Assembly (NCBI GenBank): GCA_026419775.2
Contig: JAOPGA020001632.1
Location: 62,001 to 126,000 of the forward strand
DNA from: Acrasis kona
Lineage: Eukaryota > Heterolobosea > Eutetramitea > Acrasida > Acrasidae
DNA length: 64,000 nt
Direction: 5' to 3'
The notes beneath the pieces are model-generated. The model searched no databases. It was given only the letters and a program-made list of their open reading frames with translations, and was not told the DNA's origin. Shown piece after piece: positions 9,485-19,300 of the stretch. Positions within the stretch are counted from its first letter, which is position 1. Each line of letters starts with the position of its first letter. The position numbers and the translations under genes were made by a program.

Positions 9485-12250
9485 TCATACATCTTGTAAA
9501 ATGACATTATCGAGGGTCGGACTCTTAACGTCCCAGTTTCGTCCACAATAAAGACTTAAATGTTCTCGTCCTATGTAAGCGAAACTAACCAAATCTGTAC
9601 TTTCAATTTGTGTTTTCCCAACAAACACAGCCAAAAACCAGCTTTTTGCCTTTTGCTCTGGCTCTCCTTTAAAGTCATCAAACTTCTTCTTGTATTCTTC
9701 TTGAAGCGATTTATAACGCTCTCGAATTATCTTTGCATTTCCTTTCATACTTTTGCTGGTTTTTTTGCTATTGGTTAATATACCTGACACAATTTGAAAT
9801 TCAAACTCAATTTGAAACTGAACCATGATCTCTTTTAATTCTTTGTTATATTGGTCTCTCATTTTTATGATCTCTGAAATTTTATTACGTGAAGTGAAAG
9901 GTTTGTTAAAGAATGGTCTGGCGTCAATGGATCTCCAAATAGGTAGACCTCTGTATAAAATACCAATGATATTATCGCTTTCGTAAGAATCTTTATATCG
10001 AATTTCCATATAATCAGGATATTTCTCACATTTGAGTTCGTAAGGTAACTCCGCCGGTATGCCTGTCTTCTCATAACTAACTGCTTTTTGATACAGCTGT
10101 TGTAATTTCTTGGCCCTCTCATCAAGTGCACCATACTGATCAGCCGTTGCAAGTAAATTATTTGCAATCTGGCCTGTATTATTCTTCACCATAAAATCCA
10201 AGATGAATTTTATCACATTTCCATTAGTGGGTTCCTCCTCATGGTACTGCTTCTCTATGTGGCTGTTTTCGTTTTGACGAGGAATGTTTGGAAACAAAGT
10301 AGAGTCCCATATAACAGAGTAGACATCTCCATCAAGATCACCATTAGAGCAGTTTGAAAAGGGTGGGAGGTCACCAAGTTGAGAAAAAACAAGACAATTT
10401 CTTTTGTGCGATAATTTTGGGGTATCAACCGCCTCAAATTCAACTATGCCGTCGGGGGAGATACAAGGATTTTTAAAAATGATAACTTTCCCAACATGAG
10501 GCTTTCCGCCATCACGACAAAAATAGACTTGTTTATTTTTTAAAGTTTTTGTTTCATCAGAGGTTCCCATCAAGCACGCCGCTTTTTCAACAAGGATTTT
10601 TGACTTTCTTAATTTTTTCAAGACTTTTTGTTGTAAAGCTTGTAACAACCGCTTGACAAAGAAGTCATCCATCTTGATCTTTTCATTTTCCAACAGACCA
10701 GTAATTTCCTCGATGTTCATTTGCTTCGAGAGTCGTAAAGCTACTTCTCTATTTCGGAACATTGATTCAGTTTGTTGAATCACATCATCTTGAAATTTCT
10801 TAAACGCATCATTAGGAACGCCCCTTGCAGATACATTCATGATGAAAAATCGATTCGTATAAAATGGCGACCACCGACCCCTTCCAATGATATCTAATTC
10901 TTTAACTTTACAGTCGAATTTTCTCATGCTCTGTGGAAATCTAACCTTGTTGCCCTTGAGCGTAGGGTCCAATGAAATGGTACCCTTGTAACCGCCGCAT
11001 CTAATTTGAACCACTGTGGTACCGCTTGGAGTTTGCTGCATTTCTGCAATCTTTTCAAACACTGCACTTGATGCAGTGCCAGCACCATCTGTAAACGAGA
11101 GCGAGGGATGACTCTTGGAGGTAACGTCGTTGGCGTTTTCAATTTCAACTTGAATTTGGACTACTTCAGTCGATGAGAAGCACTGAGCCATCCTTGAGAA
11201 CCTTTGTGCTCCGTTTTTCAATTTACTAAAGTCCCCCATCCAATTGTGGATTGCATCGACCGTTGGTATTGATAGTATCCAACGTTTCATAAAACCGCTC
11301 TGTTCTGAAAAGTAGTATTCGTTTTCCTTTAATTTACTTCCAGACCCTCCCAAAAACTCATAGGTCCTTGAGTTATACTTGACGCCTTGTTCGAGATACG
11401 AACGAATTCTTTCGATAATGGGTCCCTTGTTTTCGTTAATGCTCGATAAGTCGTCAAGGTTCTCATCGCAGAATCTCACTTCAATGATGCCATCATTGTC
11501 AATATGTTCTTTGTAATGCCTGAAAACTCTATTGGAAAAGTCAATCCTAACCAGACGACTATTTTCAATTATTTGAGTAGGGGTAATGGCTAAACACTTT
11601 AACTCTACATGATTTTGCTGTGGGATAGTTTGAGGTGTAATTGAGGTATAGCTCTTTACAGAGTTTTCGAGCTTTGCCACCCAACAGGAAGAACAAGAAG
11701 TGCCTCGTAGCATTGAGTATAATTGACGAATTCGAAACAGTGCGTAGGTACACACCTTTGGGATATATTTCTGCACGCCTAGTGCATAAGTGCAAGTGAA
11801 GAAGTTTCCTATCTTGAGGTCTGGTTGATTTATTCTCGAGAAATTGACCTCCCTCTGAAAGCGTTTATTTTCACTTGAGCAAATGCGTGGGGTACATTTA
11901 ACACCTAGTTCTAATGTGTTCGAGGATAAGTTTGAGTGCTTGATCTCAGAGATGGGAATATGTAATTGTGTTAGTGTTGATCGGTCTAATAGCAAGATAA
12001 TCTTTTTTATAATTCCATCGTCTACAGTGGTGATGACTGGATCTTTTGTATTACAATCCTCAAATTTCTTTGTATTTACGTTGTAGAACGAGATAGTTGA
12101 GAGTGAAAAGTATTTGCACTCACCCAAACCTTTCTCTTCATCCGGTATGAACATACCCGCCTCCGTTGTGTATACCCGATTTCTGTATATAAAAGTCTTG
12201 TTGTCTGTCTTGCCATGTGTATCAATCAAGTCGAGGAGTTTTTGACACAT
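9485..12250 (-). CDS. Cellular RNA-dependent RNA polymerase (RDR/QDE-1 type)
   Basis: Intronless 921-aa protein. Eukaryotic RDRs copy single-stranded RNA into double-stranded RNA that feeds Dicer and Argonaute in RNA silencing. The catalytic double-psi barrel motif DLDGD is at residues 638-642 (SNGDLDGDVYSVIW). Family signatures around it include FTDGAGTAS near 388, KVRFPQSMRKFD near 440, and CLVFSQLGDLPPFSNCSNGD. The C-terminal helical region contains VKNNTGQIANNLLATAD and WFLAVFVG. Length is somewhat below that of many plant and fungal RDRs, because the N-terminal region is short. No Dicer or Argonaute is encoded in this window. Long open frame and intact motifs argue for a working gene. 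Confidence 0.93.
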   Translation of the reverse strand: MCQKLLDLIDTHGKTDNKTFIYRNRVYTTEAGMFIPDEEKGLGECKYFSLSTISFYNVNTKKFEDCNTKDPVITTVDDGIIKKIILLLDRSTLTQLHIPISEIKHSNLSSNTLELGVKCTPRICSSENKRFQREVNFSRINQPDLKIGNFFTCTYALGVQKYIPKVCTYALFRIRQLYSMLRGTSCSSCWVAKLENSVKSYTSITPQTIPQQNHVELKCLAITPTQIIENSRLVRIDFSNRVFRHYKEHIDNDGIIEVRFCDENLDDLSSINENKGPIIERIRSYLEQGVKYNSRTYEFLGGSGSKLKENEYYFSEQSGFMKRWILSIPTVDAIHNWMGDFSKLKNGAQRFSRMAQCFSSTEVVQIQVEIENANDVTSKSHPSLSFTDGAGTASSAVFEKIAEMQQTPSGTTVVQIRCGGYKGTISLDPTLKGNKVRFPQSMRKFDCKVKELDIIGRGRWSPFYTNRFFIMNVSARGVPNDAFKKFQDDVIQQTESMFRNREVALRLSKQMNIEEITGLLENEKIKMDDFFVKRLLQALQQKVLKKLRKSKILVEKAACLMGTSDETKTLKNKQVYFCRDGGKPHVGKVIIFKNPCISPDGIVEFEAVDTPKLSHKRNCLVFSQLGDLPPFSNCSNGDLDGDVYSVIWDSTLFPNIPRQNENSHIEKQYHEEEPTNGNVIKFILDFMVKNNTGQIANNLLATADQYGALDERAKKLQQLYQKAVSYEKTGIPAELPYELKCEKYPDYMEIRYKDSYESDNIIGILYRGLPIWRSIDARPFFNKPFTSRNKISEIIKMRDQYNKELKEIMVQFQIEFEFQIVSGILTNSKKTSKSMKGNAKIIRERYKSLQEEYKKKFDDFKGEPEQKAKSWFLAVFVGKTQIESTDLVSFAYIGREHLSLYCGRNWDVKSPTLDNVILQDV

Positions 12251-12406
12251 TACTTGAAAACACGTTTTTATTGTAATTCTTTCCTTTGAATTATGATAGT
12301 AGATCTTTGTAAAGCTGATTGATGAGCATCATTGTAAGTTCAAAATGAGAATGAAGAGTAACCACTGTCCATCATTACTTATTCAGCAGATGGTTTAAGA
12401 AAAGTA

Positions 12407-12492
12407 CGCCCACCGAGGGGCTCGAACCCTCGACCACAAGATTAAGAGTCTTGCGCTCTACCGAATACTCAAGATTACTGAGCTAGACGGGC
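12407..12492 (-). tRNA. tRNA-Lys (CUU) with D-loop insertion
   Basis: Read on the minus strand, it begins GCCCGTCTAGCTCAG and ends GGTTCGAGCCCCTCGG TGGGCG. The anticodon loop is CTCTTAA, so the anticodon is CUU. The acceptor, anticodon and T stems pair, and the D stem pairs GCTC with GAGC. About 13 extra bases (TAATCTTGAGTATT in place of the usual single T) lie in the D-loop just before CGGTA. The plus-strand copy at 12985-13069 has identical mature parts but a slightly different insert. A TTTT run follows the 3' end as a polymerase III stop. Confidence 0.9.
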
Positions 12493-12984
12493 TTATGATT
12501 AAAATATTTTATCACCTTCCTTTATATTATAATTTTTTCTTGAACCAAACCTTAACTAAAATCGGACGATCTAGATAAGATAAACATTGCACCTTTCCTA
12601 ACACTCGAACGAAATTTATACTATCGAGTTATAAACCACACTTGCTGCGATGACCTTACAAAAACAGCGGTTCTCCATCAAATAAATCTTGCTCGTGAAA
12701 GGTTTTGATTCTTTGGTCGATAATTACTAAGATTAAAAACAAATACAATGAGTGAGCAACTGATATGCAAGCAGAAACTGACTATTAATTTGTCAATCTT
12801 AACTATATACAAAGTACAATTAATGCTGTCATCTAGAAAGCTTTGGAAAAAGGTGATAAAAGATGTGGATCATCAGACGTAATTGTCTTTTTCGTTCTAT
12901 TGTTAAGAGTGGCAAAGCCATTCGAGTAAAGATGCAGTGAATATTAGAATAGATCTTGGCAGCATAATTATCACATCCAATATA
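12493..12984. other. Spacer between two divergent tRNA-Lys genes
   Basis: About 490 bp, AT-rich, with no open frame that looks coding. The two tRNA genes at its ends form a natural inverted repeat. Confidence 0.5.
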
Positions 12985-13069
12985 GCCCGTCTAGCTCAGA
13001 TTTTTGAGTATTCGGTAGAGCGCAAGACTCTTAATCTTGTGGTCGAGGGTTCGAGCCCCTCGGTGGGCG
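12985..13069 (+). tRNA. tRNA-Lys (CUU) with D-loop insertion, second copy
   Basis: Same tRNA as the minus-strand copy about 490 bp to the left. Stems and anticodon loop CTCTTAA are identical. The extra D-loop segment here reads ATTTTTGAGTATT, one base shorter and different in its first bases. Seven T (13070-13076) follow directly and should end polymerase III transcription. Confidence 0.9.
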
Positions 13070-13104
13070 TTTTTTATCACAGCATTATATTTCAGATACG
13101 TTTA

Positions 13105-14685
13105 TTAAGGAATTCTTTCATATTCAGCATTGTTCACTGCCTTGTCTTCCTGTATGATATATTTAACCCTCTCTTCGTAATGACGCCTCGTTCTTTGTCT
13201 GTGCTTGGACACCAACCACATTACTATAAAAAGAACTAGAACGAACAGAATGGCACTGGAAACACTCAGCAAGGCAATTAATAGATTTTTAATCACTCCA
13301 ATGTCGGGTGAATCCGCAGGACGGGGAACTGTTGGCGATGGAGTGCTTGGATAAGTTGGTGCTGGTGTTGTTGTATCAGGTGCCGGTGTTGTGGGCAAAG
13401 GAGTAGTCAGAGGAGGTAGAGTGGTGGTTGGGCCATCGACAAAACTAATACTTATTTTGTTATCTTGTTGATCTAGATCAGACACTATTTTAATATAAAT
13501 AGTTCCGTTCGAACTACTGACTGCGAAAGAACCACTCAAGCTTGTTGATTGGTATAAAAGATCTCCTCCGTTGTTATTATAAAACATTATTCTAAAGTTG
13601 TCTGTGTTATTAATAGTTCTAATTCCACGATGAACAACAAACACGGTCGTGTTCACTGGAACAACAAAATAATGCAGAGTGCCCACGTCTAAATCTTTAT
13701 TAGCATCAATAACAAAAGGATCCGACAAAGAAAATGGAATCTCCTTCAAAACAATTTCCTTGTGTACCAAATTAACTTTAGACAGGTACATTCTTTCTCG
13801 AATAGAAGTGATGGTGCAAGTATAGATTTTATCAGCAGTCAAAGAAAATGGTATCAGTGCACTTAGAGGATCCTTCACGTCGGTTTTAAATGCAACGTTC
13901 TTCCATGGATACGTTTTGCCTTCAATCTCAAGAACGTAATTATCCGTTCTGTAATATTCATCAAGACTGATACTGAGCTGTCTTCTGGCAAAAGTGTTGA
14001 CTTGGAAGTTGTACCTTGTATTGTTTTTCAAGACTATGTAATCGTAACTTTCCTCCAACATTGGCACTCTAGTGCTGAGTTTCAACGCCCAACTATAATA
14101 GTCCTTAATTGCAATATAATAATGTCCACCAAGCCGATCTGTATCCTCAAAGTAGATGGAGTCCGTGAATGTTCTTTCTCGAAGCCGATTAGAATCATAA
14201 GCATCTCCTTTGCCATAGTATACCTCTGTTTCGATATCAATTCTCCTTCTTGCATAATAGCTCACATTGTCCCCTGGAGGTACGGTGACAACATACACAC
14301 CGGAGTTGCAGGAGAACAGTTCGTCCGTGTTGAACTCTTGTACAAATTGCTTTGACTGATTAATGGTAACGTTTATGCTTTTGTAGTCGGTATAATTTTC
14401 TGTTGTGAATGTGTAATAGATAGTTCTGTTTGTGAGAGTAGCATAGATCTTGTAACCAAAATTCAATCTTCCCATGTCCCAAAGTTCTGCTGAGTTGTTG
14501 CTGAGGCTCGCATTAAATTTAGAAATCAAATAAGGTGATGATACGCTCCACTCCACATTGGTGTGGGCAGGTACCATGATCGACCCAGACACTGTGCTAT
14601 TCCCATATAGACTGTATTCGAAAGTCTCTGACAGGCATGAGTGTACTGCCATCAAGACACATATACATAAAAGCAATCGTGACAT
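13105..14685 (-). CDS. Type I membrane glycoprotein with mucin-like stalk
   Basis: I choose the ATG at 14685 because it starts a signal peptide (MSRLLLCICVLMAVHSCLS); the frame is open further upstream but without such a signal. The product is about 526 aa. The ectodomain is beta-rich, with many N-glycosylation sequons (NST, NRT, NYT, NVT, NTT). A Thr/Pro stalk (TTTLPPLTTPLPTTPAPDTT) precedes one transmembrane helix (ILFVLVLFIVMWLV). The short cytoplasmic tail is basic and ends NAEYERIP, where YERI fits a YxxPhi endocytosis signal. The fold of the ectodomain is not recognised. A surface adhesion or receptor role is inference. Confidence 0.75.
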   Translation of the reverse strand: MSRLLLCICVLMAVHSCLSETFEYSLYGNSTVSGSIMVPAHTNVEWSVSSPYLISKFNASLSNNSAELWDMGRLNFGYKIYATLTNRTIYYTFTTENYTDYKSINVTINQSKQFVQEFNTDELFSCNSGVYVVTVPPGDNVSYYARRRIDIETEVYYGKGDAYDSNRLRERTFTDSIYFEDTDRLGGHYYIAIKDYYSWALKLSTRVPMLEESYDYIVLKNNTRYNFQVNTFARRQLSISLDEYYRTDNYVLEIEGKTYPWKNVAFKTDVKDPLSALIPFSLTADKIYTCTITSIRERMYLSKVNLVHKEIVLKEIPFSLSDPFVIDANKDLDVGTLHYFVVPVNTTVFVVHRGIRTINNTDNFRIMFYNNNGGDLLYQSTSLSGSFAVSSSNGTIYIKIVSDLDQQDNKISISFVDGPTTTLPPLTTPLPTTPAPDTTTPAPTYPSTPSPTVPRPADSPDIGVIKNLLIALLSVSSAILFVLVLFIVMWLVSKHRQRTRRHYEERVKYIIQEDKAVNNAEYERIP

Positions 14686-15299
14686 TGAGTTGTTAGTTAA
14701 TACTTCATCTATTAATAACACGGCAGCAACAAATCTGGTGAAGTCAGTAAGTGTCTTAGGTGTGGGACAACCAGAACACAAAAGGACCAGAGGTGAGCCA
14801 GTTTACGACATTTAAAATACGAATGATAAATTTCAGCCTGAAAAGAAAACATTTAAACGTTTAATTCGAAAAACTAAAGCTGATTTATTTTGAATCATTA
14901 ACAACTTGTTGCTAAATGTGAACGGTCTGGTGTAGTTGATGTTTGTTTCCAAGTTCTTATTTAACTCTGCTAGCTCAAAAATACCGGTGATCAACTCGTG
15001 AATTTAGGGTCAGAAATTTACTTTCATATCAAGATGAAACATTCTTTGAAGCAATTCATTTATCTTGAGCAAGAAATTGTCTGTAATTTATCCTCAATAA
15101 ATGAAAGTTGTTGTGGTTGTGATATACAAATCTCTGTTACAGGCACCTATTTATATTAAAATGATACACCTAACTTACGACATAATCATATATACAATGT
15201 TCACGAAGTCAAACTTCACCCACTGTCAGTGTGAACGGTTTCAGCGGATTTCCATTCTGAATGGGTTATTTTGTAAGAAGTGAGTGTTCGTAGTTGAGT
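14686..15299. other. Divergent intergenic region
   Basis: About 610 bp between two divergently transcribed membrane-protein genes; it should hold both promoters. Short open frames occur but none looks like protein. No RNA gene was seen. Confidence 0.45.
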
Positions 15300-16313
15300 A
15301 TGTCAGAAAGGGAGATTCTGAAGTGGTGTGTGGCAAGCACCGTCAGTGCTGTTGTAGTGGAGGCATTTTTATATATAGTCCTAGCGGTCTCATCGTTGGT
15401 TTGTGCACTTCGGTTTGTGCGGTTCGAACTGCCGAATAAAAGTTTACCAGAAGAACGAATACAACTAAAAGGCGTACCCTACCAAGACTTACAAAACAAA
15501 TACATCGATAGAGGAGATCAAGCATACTTTAATTTTTACTTTGGAATATTTCTCATATTCATGGGAGCGTTCACGATCGTGCGGTTTTTTCAGTGCATAT
15601 TATTTATATTCTTGTGCATTAACGAAGAGGTCGAGTTTATCAGCTTACATGCCACGTACTTGGTTCTAATGTCGAGTAGTAACATTTCATTGTTACTATA
15701 TTTCGTGTGCTTTACGTGCTTCACATTTCAATGGGCACAAGTAATCAAACAATCAGAAGCGGACGTAAATGGATTTATTGTTACGAAAAGCTTCTACAAA
15801 CTTCATTTTATACTCGTCAATGCATTCGTGATTGTGGCATCTTTGGCCACTTTTATTCTGCACTTTGTACCGGACTTTAAAAACAAGAGATGGGTGGAAT
15901 TCTCGCTCATGAGTATCGTTGCGATTTGTTCTCTAATCGTTCTCTTGTTCATGTGTTGGCTCACATATAAGGTAATTAAGATTTTGAAGAGGCAATGGGT
16001 AATACCCGAGTACAAGAATCAATCCGTCTACGATTTGAAGATTTTAAATGTGTCTTCCGAAAAGGACAGAAATAGATTCACCGGAACAATGTTGTGTGGA
16101 ACCTTGTTGTTATGCACTTGCTGCTTGGCTCACTTTTGCGCCGTTCTAGTCTTGATACCAATAGAAACACCGTTCTGGTCATCTCTTCTGGTTTGGCTTG
16201 CGACGGAAATACTACCTGGCTTCTTCATCACAGCCATGCTATCCTTTAGGAACAATTACGAAAAAGCACAAGATATATTATACACACTAGCACACGGAAC
16301 AAATGGAATGTAG
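15300..16313 (+). CDS. Seven-helix membrane protein, unknown
   Basis: About 337 aa from the ATG at 15300 (the frame is open slightly upstream from a TTG). Seven hydrophobic segments are visible at roughly residues 12-36, 77-103, 116-140, 170-190, 200-222, 255-280 and 288-312. Between them are short charged loops, and the tail ends NNYEKAQDILYTLAHG. The topology fits a GPCR-like or THH1/TOM1-like seven-helix protein, but no diagnostic motif such as DRY or NPxxY is present. Class left open. It is convergent with the PPC-repeat gene, whose stop lies only 28 bp away. Confidence 0.7.
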   Translation: MSEREILKWCVASTVSAVVVEAFLYIVLAVSSLVCALRFVRFELPNKSLPEERIQLKGVPYQDLQNKYIDRGDQAYFNFYFGIFLIFMGAFTIVRFFQCILFIFLCINEEVEFISLHATYLVLMSSSNISLLLYFVCFTCFTFQWAQVIKQSEADVNGFIVTKSFYKLHFILVNAFVIVASLATFILHFVPDFKNKRWVEFSLMSIVAICSLIVLLFMCWLTYKVIKILKRQWVIPEYKNQSVYDLKILNVSSEKDRNRFTGTMLCGTLLLCTCCLAHFCAVLVLIPIETPFWSSLLVWLATEILPGFFITAMLSFRNNYEKAQDILYTLAHGTNGM

Positions 16314-16340
16314 AAAAATGTACAATAAAAAATAATTTAT

Positions 16341-19300
16341 TTAAATGGCTCCATAACCCTTCACTAACGATGCATTCGATCTAGCCTCCTCAACTTGATC
16401 AATCTTGAATGGATTATCATCAATCAAATCATCAATATCGCCATTCACCGCTCCATTGCTCGTTCCTCTTGACCTAGTGCCGGAGGATGGAATTTGATAC
16501 AAATCAGAATAACCACCGCTACCTCTCTTACCACAAGTCACAATGAACAAGATTCCATCTTTTATCAAGAAGGGCAAATCACACCAAAAATCAAAATGAG
16601 GAATAATGCTGGAAATTCCACCACCCACTATTCCTCGTTTTTTATTCACAATTACATTATAGATCATACCAACAATTAAATACAAGGCAACCAACAAGCC
16701 AAATACAAATAATATAATTCCACCAGGCGAAACCACTCTGGCGCGAACCAAATCAGGACGAATCAACAATGGAATAAAAACTTCTTGTGAACCGACTTTC
16801 AAATCAGTCACCAAAACATTTATTAAATAACTATGAGAAGCGCTCAACGTAATTTCAGCGCCATCGTCCTCATGTCCATAATGAGTCAACAACACGCTGC
16901 CATGCGCTTTTAATACTGAACAAGGAGTATCATAATTAATTGAGTTTCTAATCGCTTCTTCGTCGTGATTAGATTGTCTATCGCTCAATTGCAACGCATA
17001 AACATCATATCGATACATTCCATCGACATGAGCTTTGATTTTAAATTGATTCTCGTTTGAATTTCTTTTCAAAAATTCAAGTTTTGGAGAATGACTTCTC
17101 ACGGGTGGTTTATGCCAAGTACCATCCGTCGAAGCAAACACGGTATAAGTAATCGGAATTTTAAAAGAAGAAGAAGAAGAAGGAGAATTTTTTACAAAAG
17201 ATAAATAATAAGGAACACCTTGTTCAATAGCATCATGGTGCTGTTGAGTATTCAAAATCATTCTAAAAGAACTATGATTCGAAGATTTGCTCTTGTAAAT
17301 GGGATTCGATGAATTTCTAATCTTGTCGCCGATTAAATTAACTTGATTAAAATTCACATTATCACAAGACAAGAATTCAACAAGCATTGATTTCGAATGT
17401 TTGGAAGTCAACACCACGAATTCTTGATTCAAATTGGAAAAGACGTTTGCAAATCCTTGTGTCACATAAATGGGATCGAATTGTGCAGATGCAATCAATT
17501 GGAACCTGATCACATTTTCATCATTTGATTTTGATTTATACACCTTGATGAACAAGGGCACCTCTGGAGTAATTTGATCGATTAATTGAATGGATTGACC
17601 AAAACTACCTCCAAATGCAGTCTGCACTGGCCACTGCTTAACGACACCCGATACATTTTGGGATGCCATCACATTTAAAAATGTACGATTCGAATTCAAT
17701 AATCCATTTTCTCCATAAATTCTCAAACTCAAATACAAATTATGAGCAACTTCGCCCACGTTATATACAAATGTAGAATAATCGATTTGATCTCCAATCA
17801 TTCCGTTCATGGGTTGTCCCTGCGATAATTTCGCCAATTGTTCATGAACAACAATAAAGTAATTTGAATCTTGAACGCCAGTCACTAACAACGTCCAAGT
17901 ACCAGGCACGACCTTATAAATCACGATGGAATTTCCTGGCCATGATTTACTTTCGTGAGTAAAAGGTTGCGAATCGTCGGTATTTGTTTTTAATTGTAAA
18001 TTGGTTTGGCCGCTGATGAGCGTCACGCTCACCACGATGTATTCGAACGATTGATCAGGCACGCTGGTTCGGTACGTTCTTGATTTGCCCTGATCCACAA
18101 AATCAATTGCCGTGGTGCCCATGTCCACGTGTGCGTATTGAGTGCTTGCCATGAGCGTGTAGCTCACCATGTTGTTGCCGCTGCTCACCACCGATACGTA
18201 ATACATTCCAGGATTAGCTTCTTCGATGATCACGTAATCATGAGAACTATACGATGTCGATTTGTACTTGTATTGAATGGGAGATGGATTCGGTCGATCG
18301 CTCACGTACAAATCGGCACCTGATGGATACGACGATACGGTATACAAATCAATTTTTAATCGACCGCGATTGGTCATTTCGTACTTGTATTGAACGATGC
18401 TCTTTGGAGTCGCGCTGCCCGGTACGTTTTGTGCGTCTCTTAATTGTATGGTTGTATTCGAATCGAATGCAATGATATCGAATTCACAATCGCTATAGAA
18501 TGCATGCACGCCGATAAAGATTGTTTTCGAATTTGAAATTTCAGATTGGTGAATGGTGACGCTGTCGCTATCGAGCGTTGCGCTGGACCATGTGTAAATG
18601 GTATTGGTCGGCGTGGATGTGTTGGTGGATACGTAGAGATCTGGATCGCCGCGGAGCGATTTGATGGAGATCGTGACGCTGCTGTCGTGATTCATCGTGC
18701 TCACGTCGTACATGAAGTACTTGTAGTATCCGTTGCTGACTTGATTAAATGAATCAATCATTCCATTCTTTAATAGTACCGCTCGTTGTTCTTGTGATGC
18801 TGTGATTGTGAAATTACCGATGCTCGAGCTGGACACTCCCACGTAGTACCATCCTCTGGGTTTATTGGATGGAATGGTTACCATGGTGGTATAACCGCTC
18901 ACCTTAATTCCTTCGTATTCTCTTTTGGAGGGCGTCGGGTGCGAACGAAGAGAAACGTAAAGATTTAAATCTTGTTGATGATCGCCAATCACTTTGAATT
19001 GGAAACTATTAATTTCGAATCCGTGGAAGAATCGATAATATGAAATTTGATCGGATTTCGAAATGGATCCTCTAGATGGAGATCCGTCCACTAGTACCAT
19101 GCTAGATTTGGTGGTGGTCGCGCTAATGTGATAATTTAAAATTGAATTATAACCATGAACTGCAATGTAATAAGTACCAATTTTGAAATTGGGATCGTTG
19201 GATTCGATGGTCAACGTGTCGATTCCAACGCTTTGTGATCTCCATGTGCTCGAGTAATAATCGGGTCGTTGATGAGTGGTCGAGACGTATAAATCTGGAT

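Noticed and set aside
12407-13069. Inverted repeat as part of a mobile element
   Set aside because: The arms are simply the two tRNA-Lys genes in opposite orientation; no transposase, target-site duplication or terminal repeats beyond them were seen.
13105-14781. Longer N-terminal start for the type I glycoprotein at 14781
   Set aside because: The extra residues are not signal-like, while the ATG at 14685 begins a clear signal peptide.
15101-15283. 60-codon ORF in the divergent intergenic region
   Set aside because: Composition is not protein-like (Ile/Tyr/Lys runs from AT-rich DNA) and there is no supporting context.
17160-17200. GAAGAAGAAGAAG run as a microsatellite
   Set aside because: It is the coding sequence of a Ser tract (SPSSSSSFK) in the PPC-repeat protein and is short.
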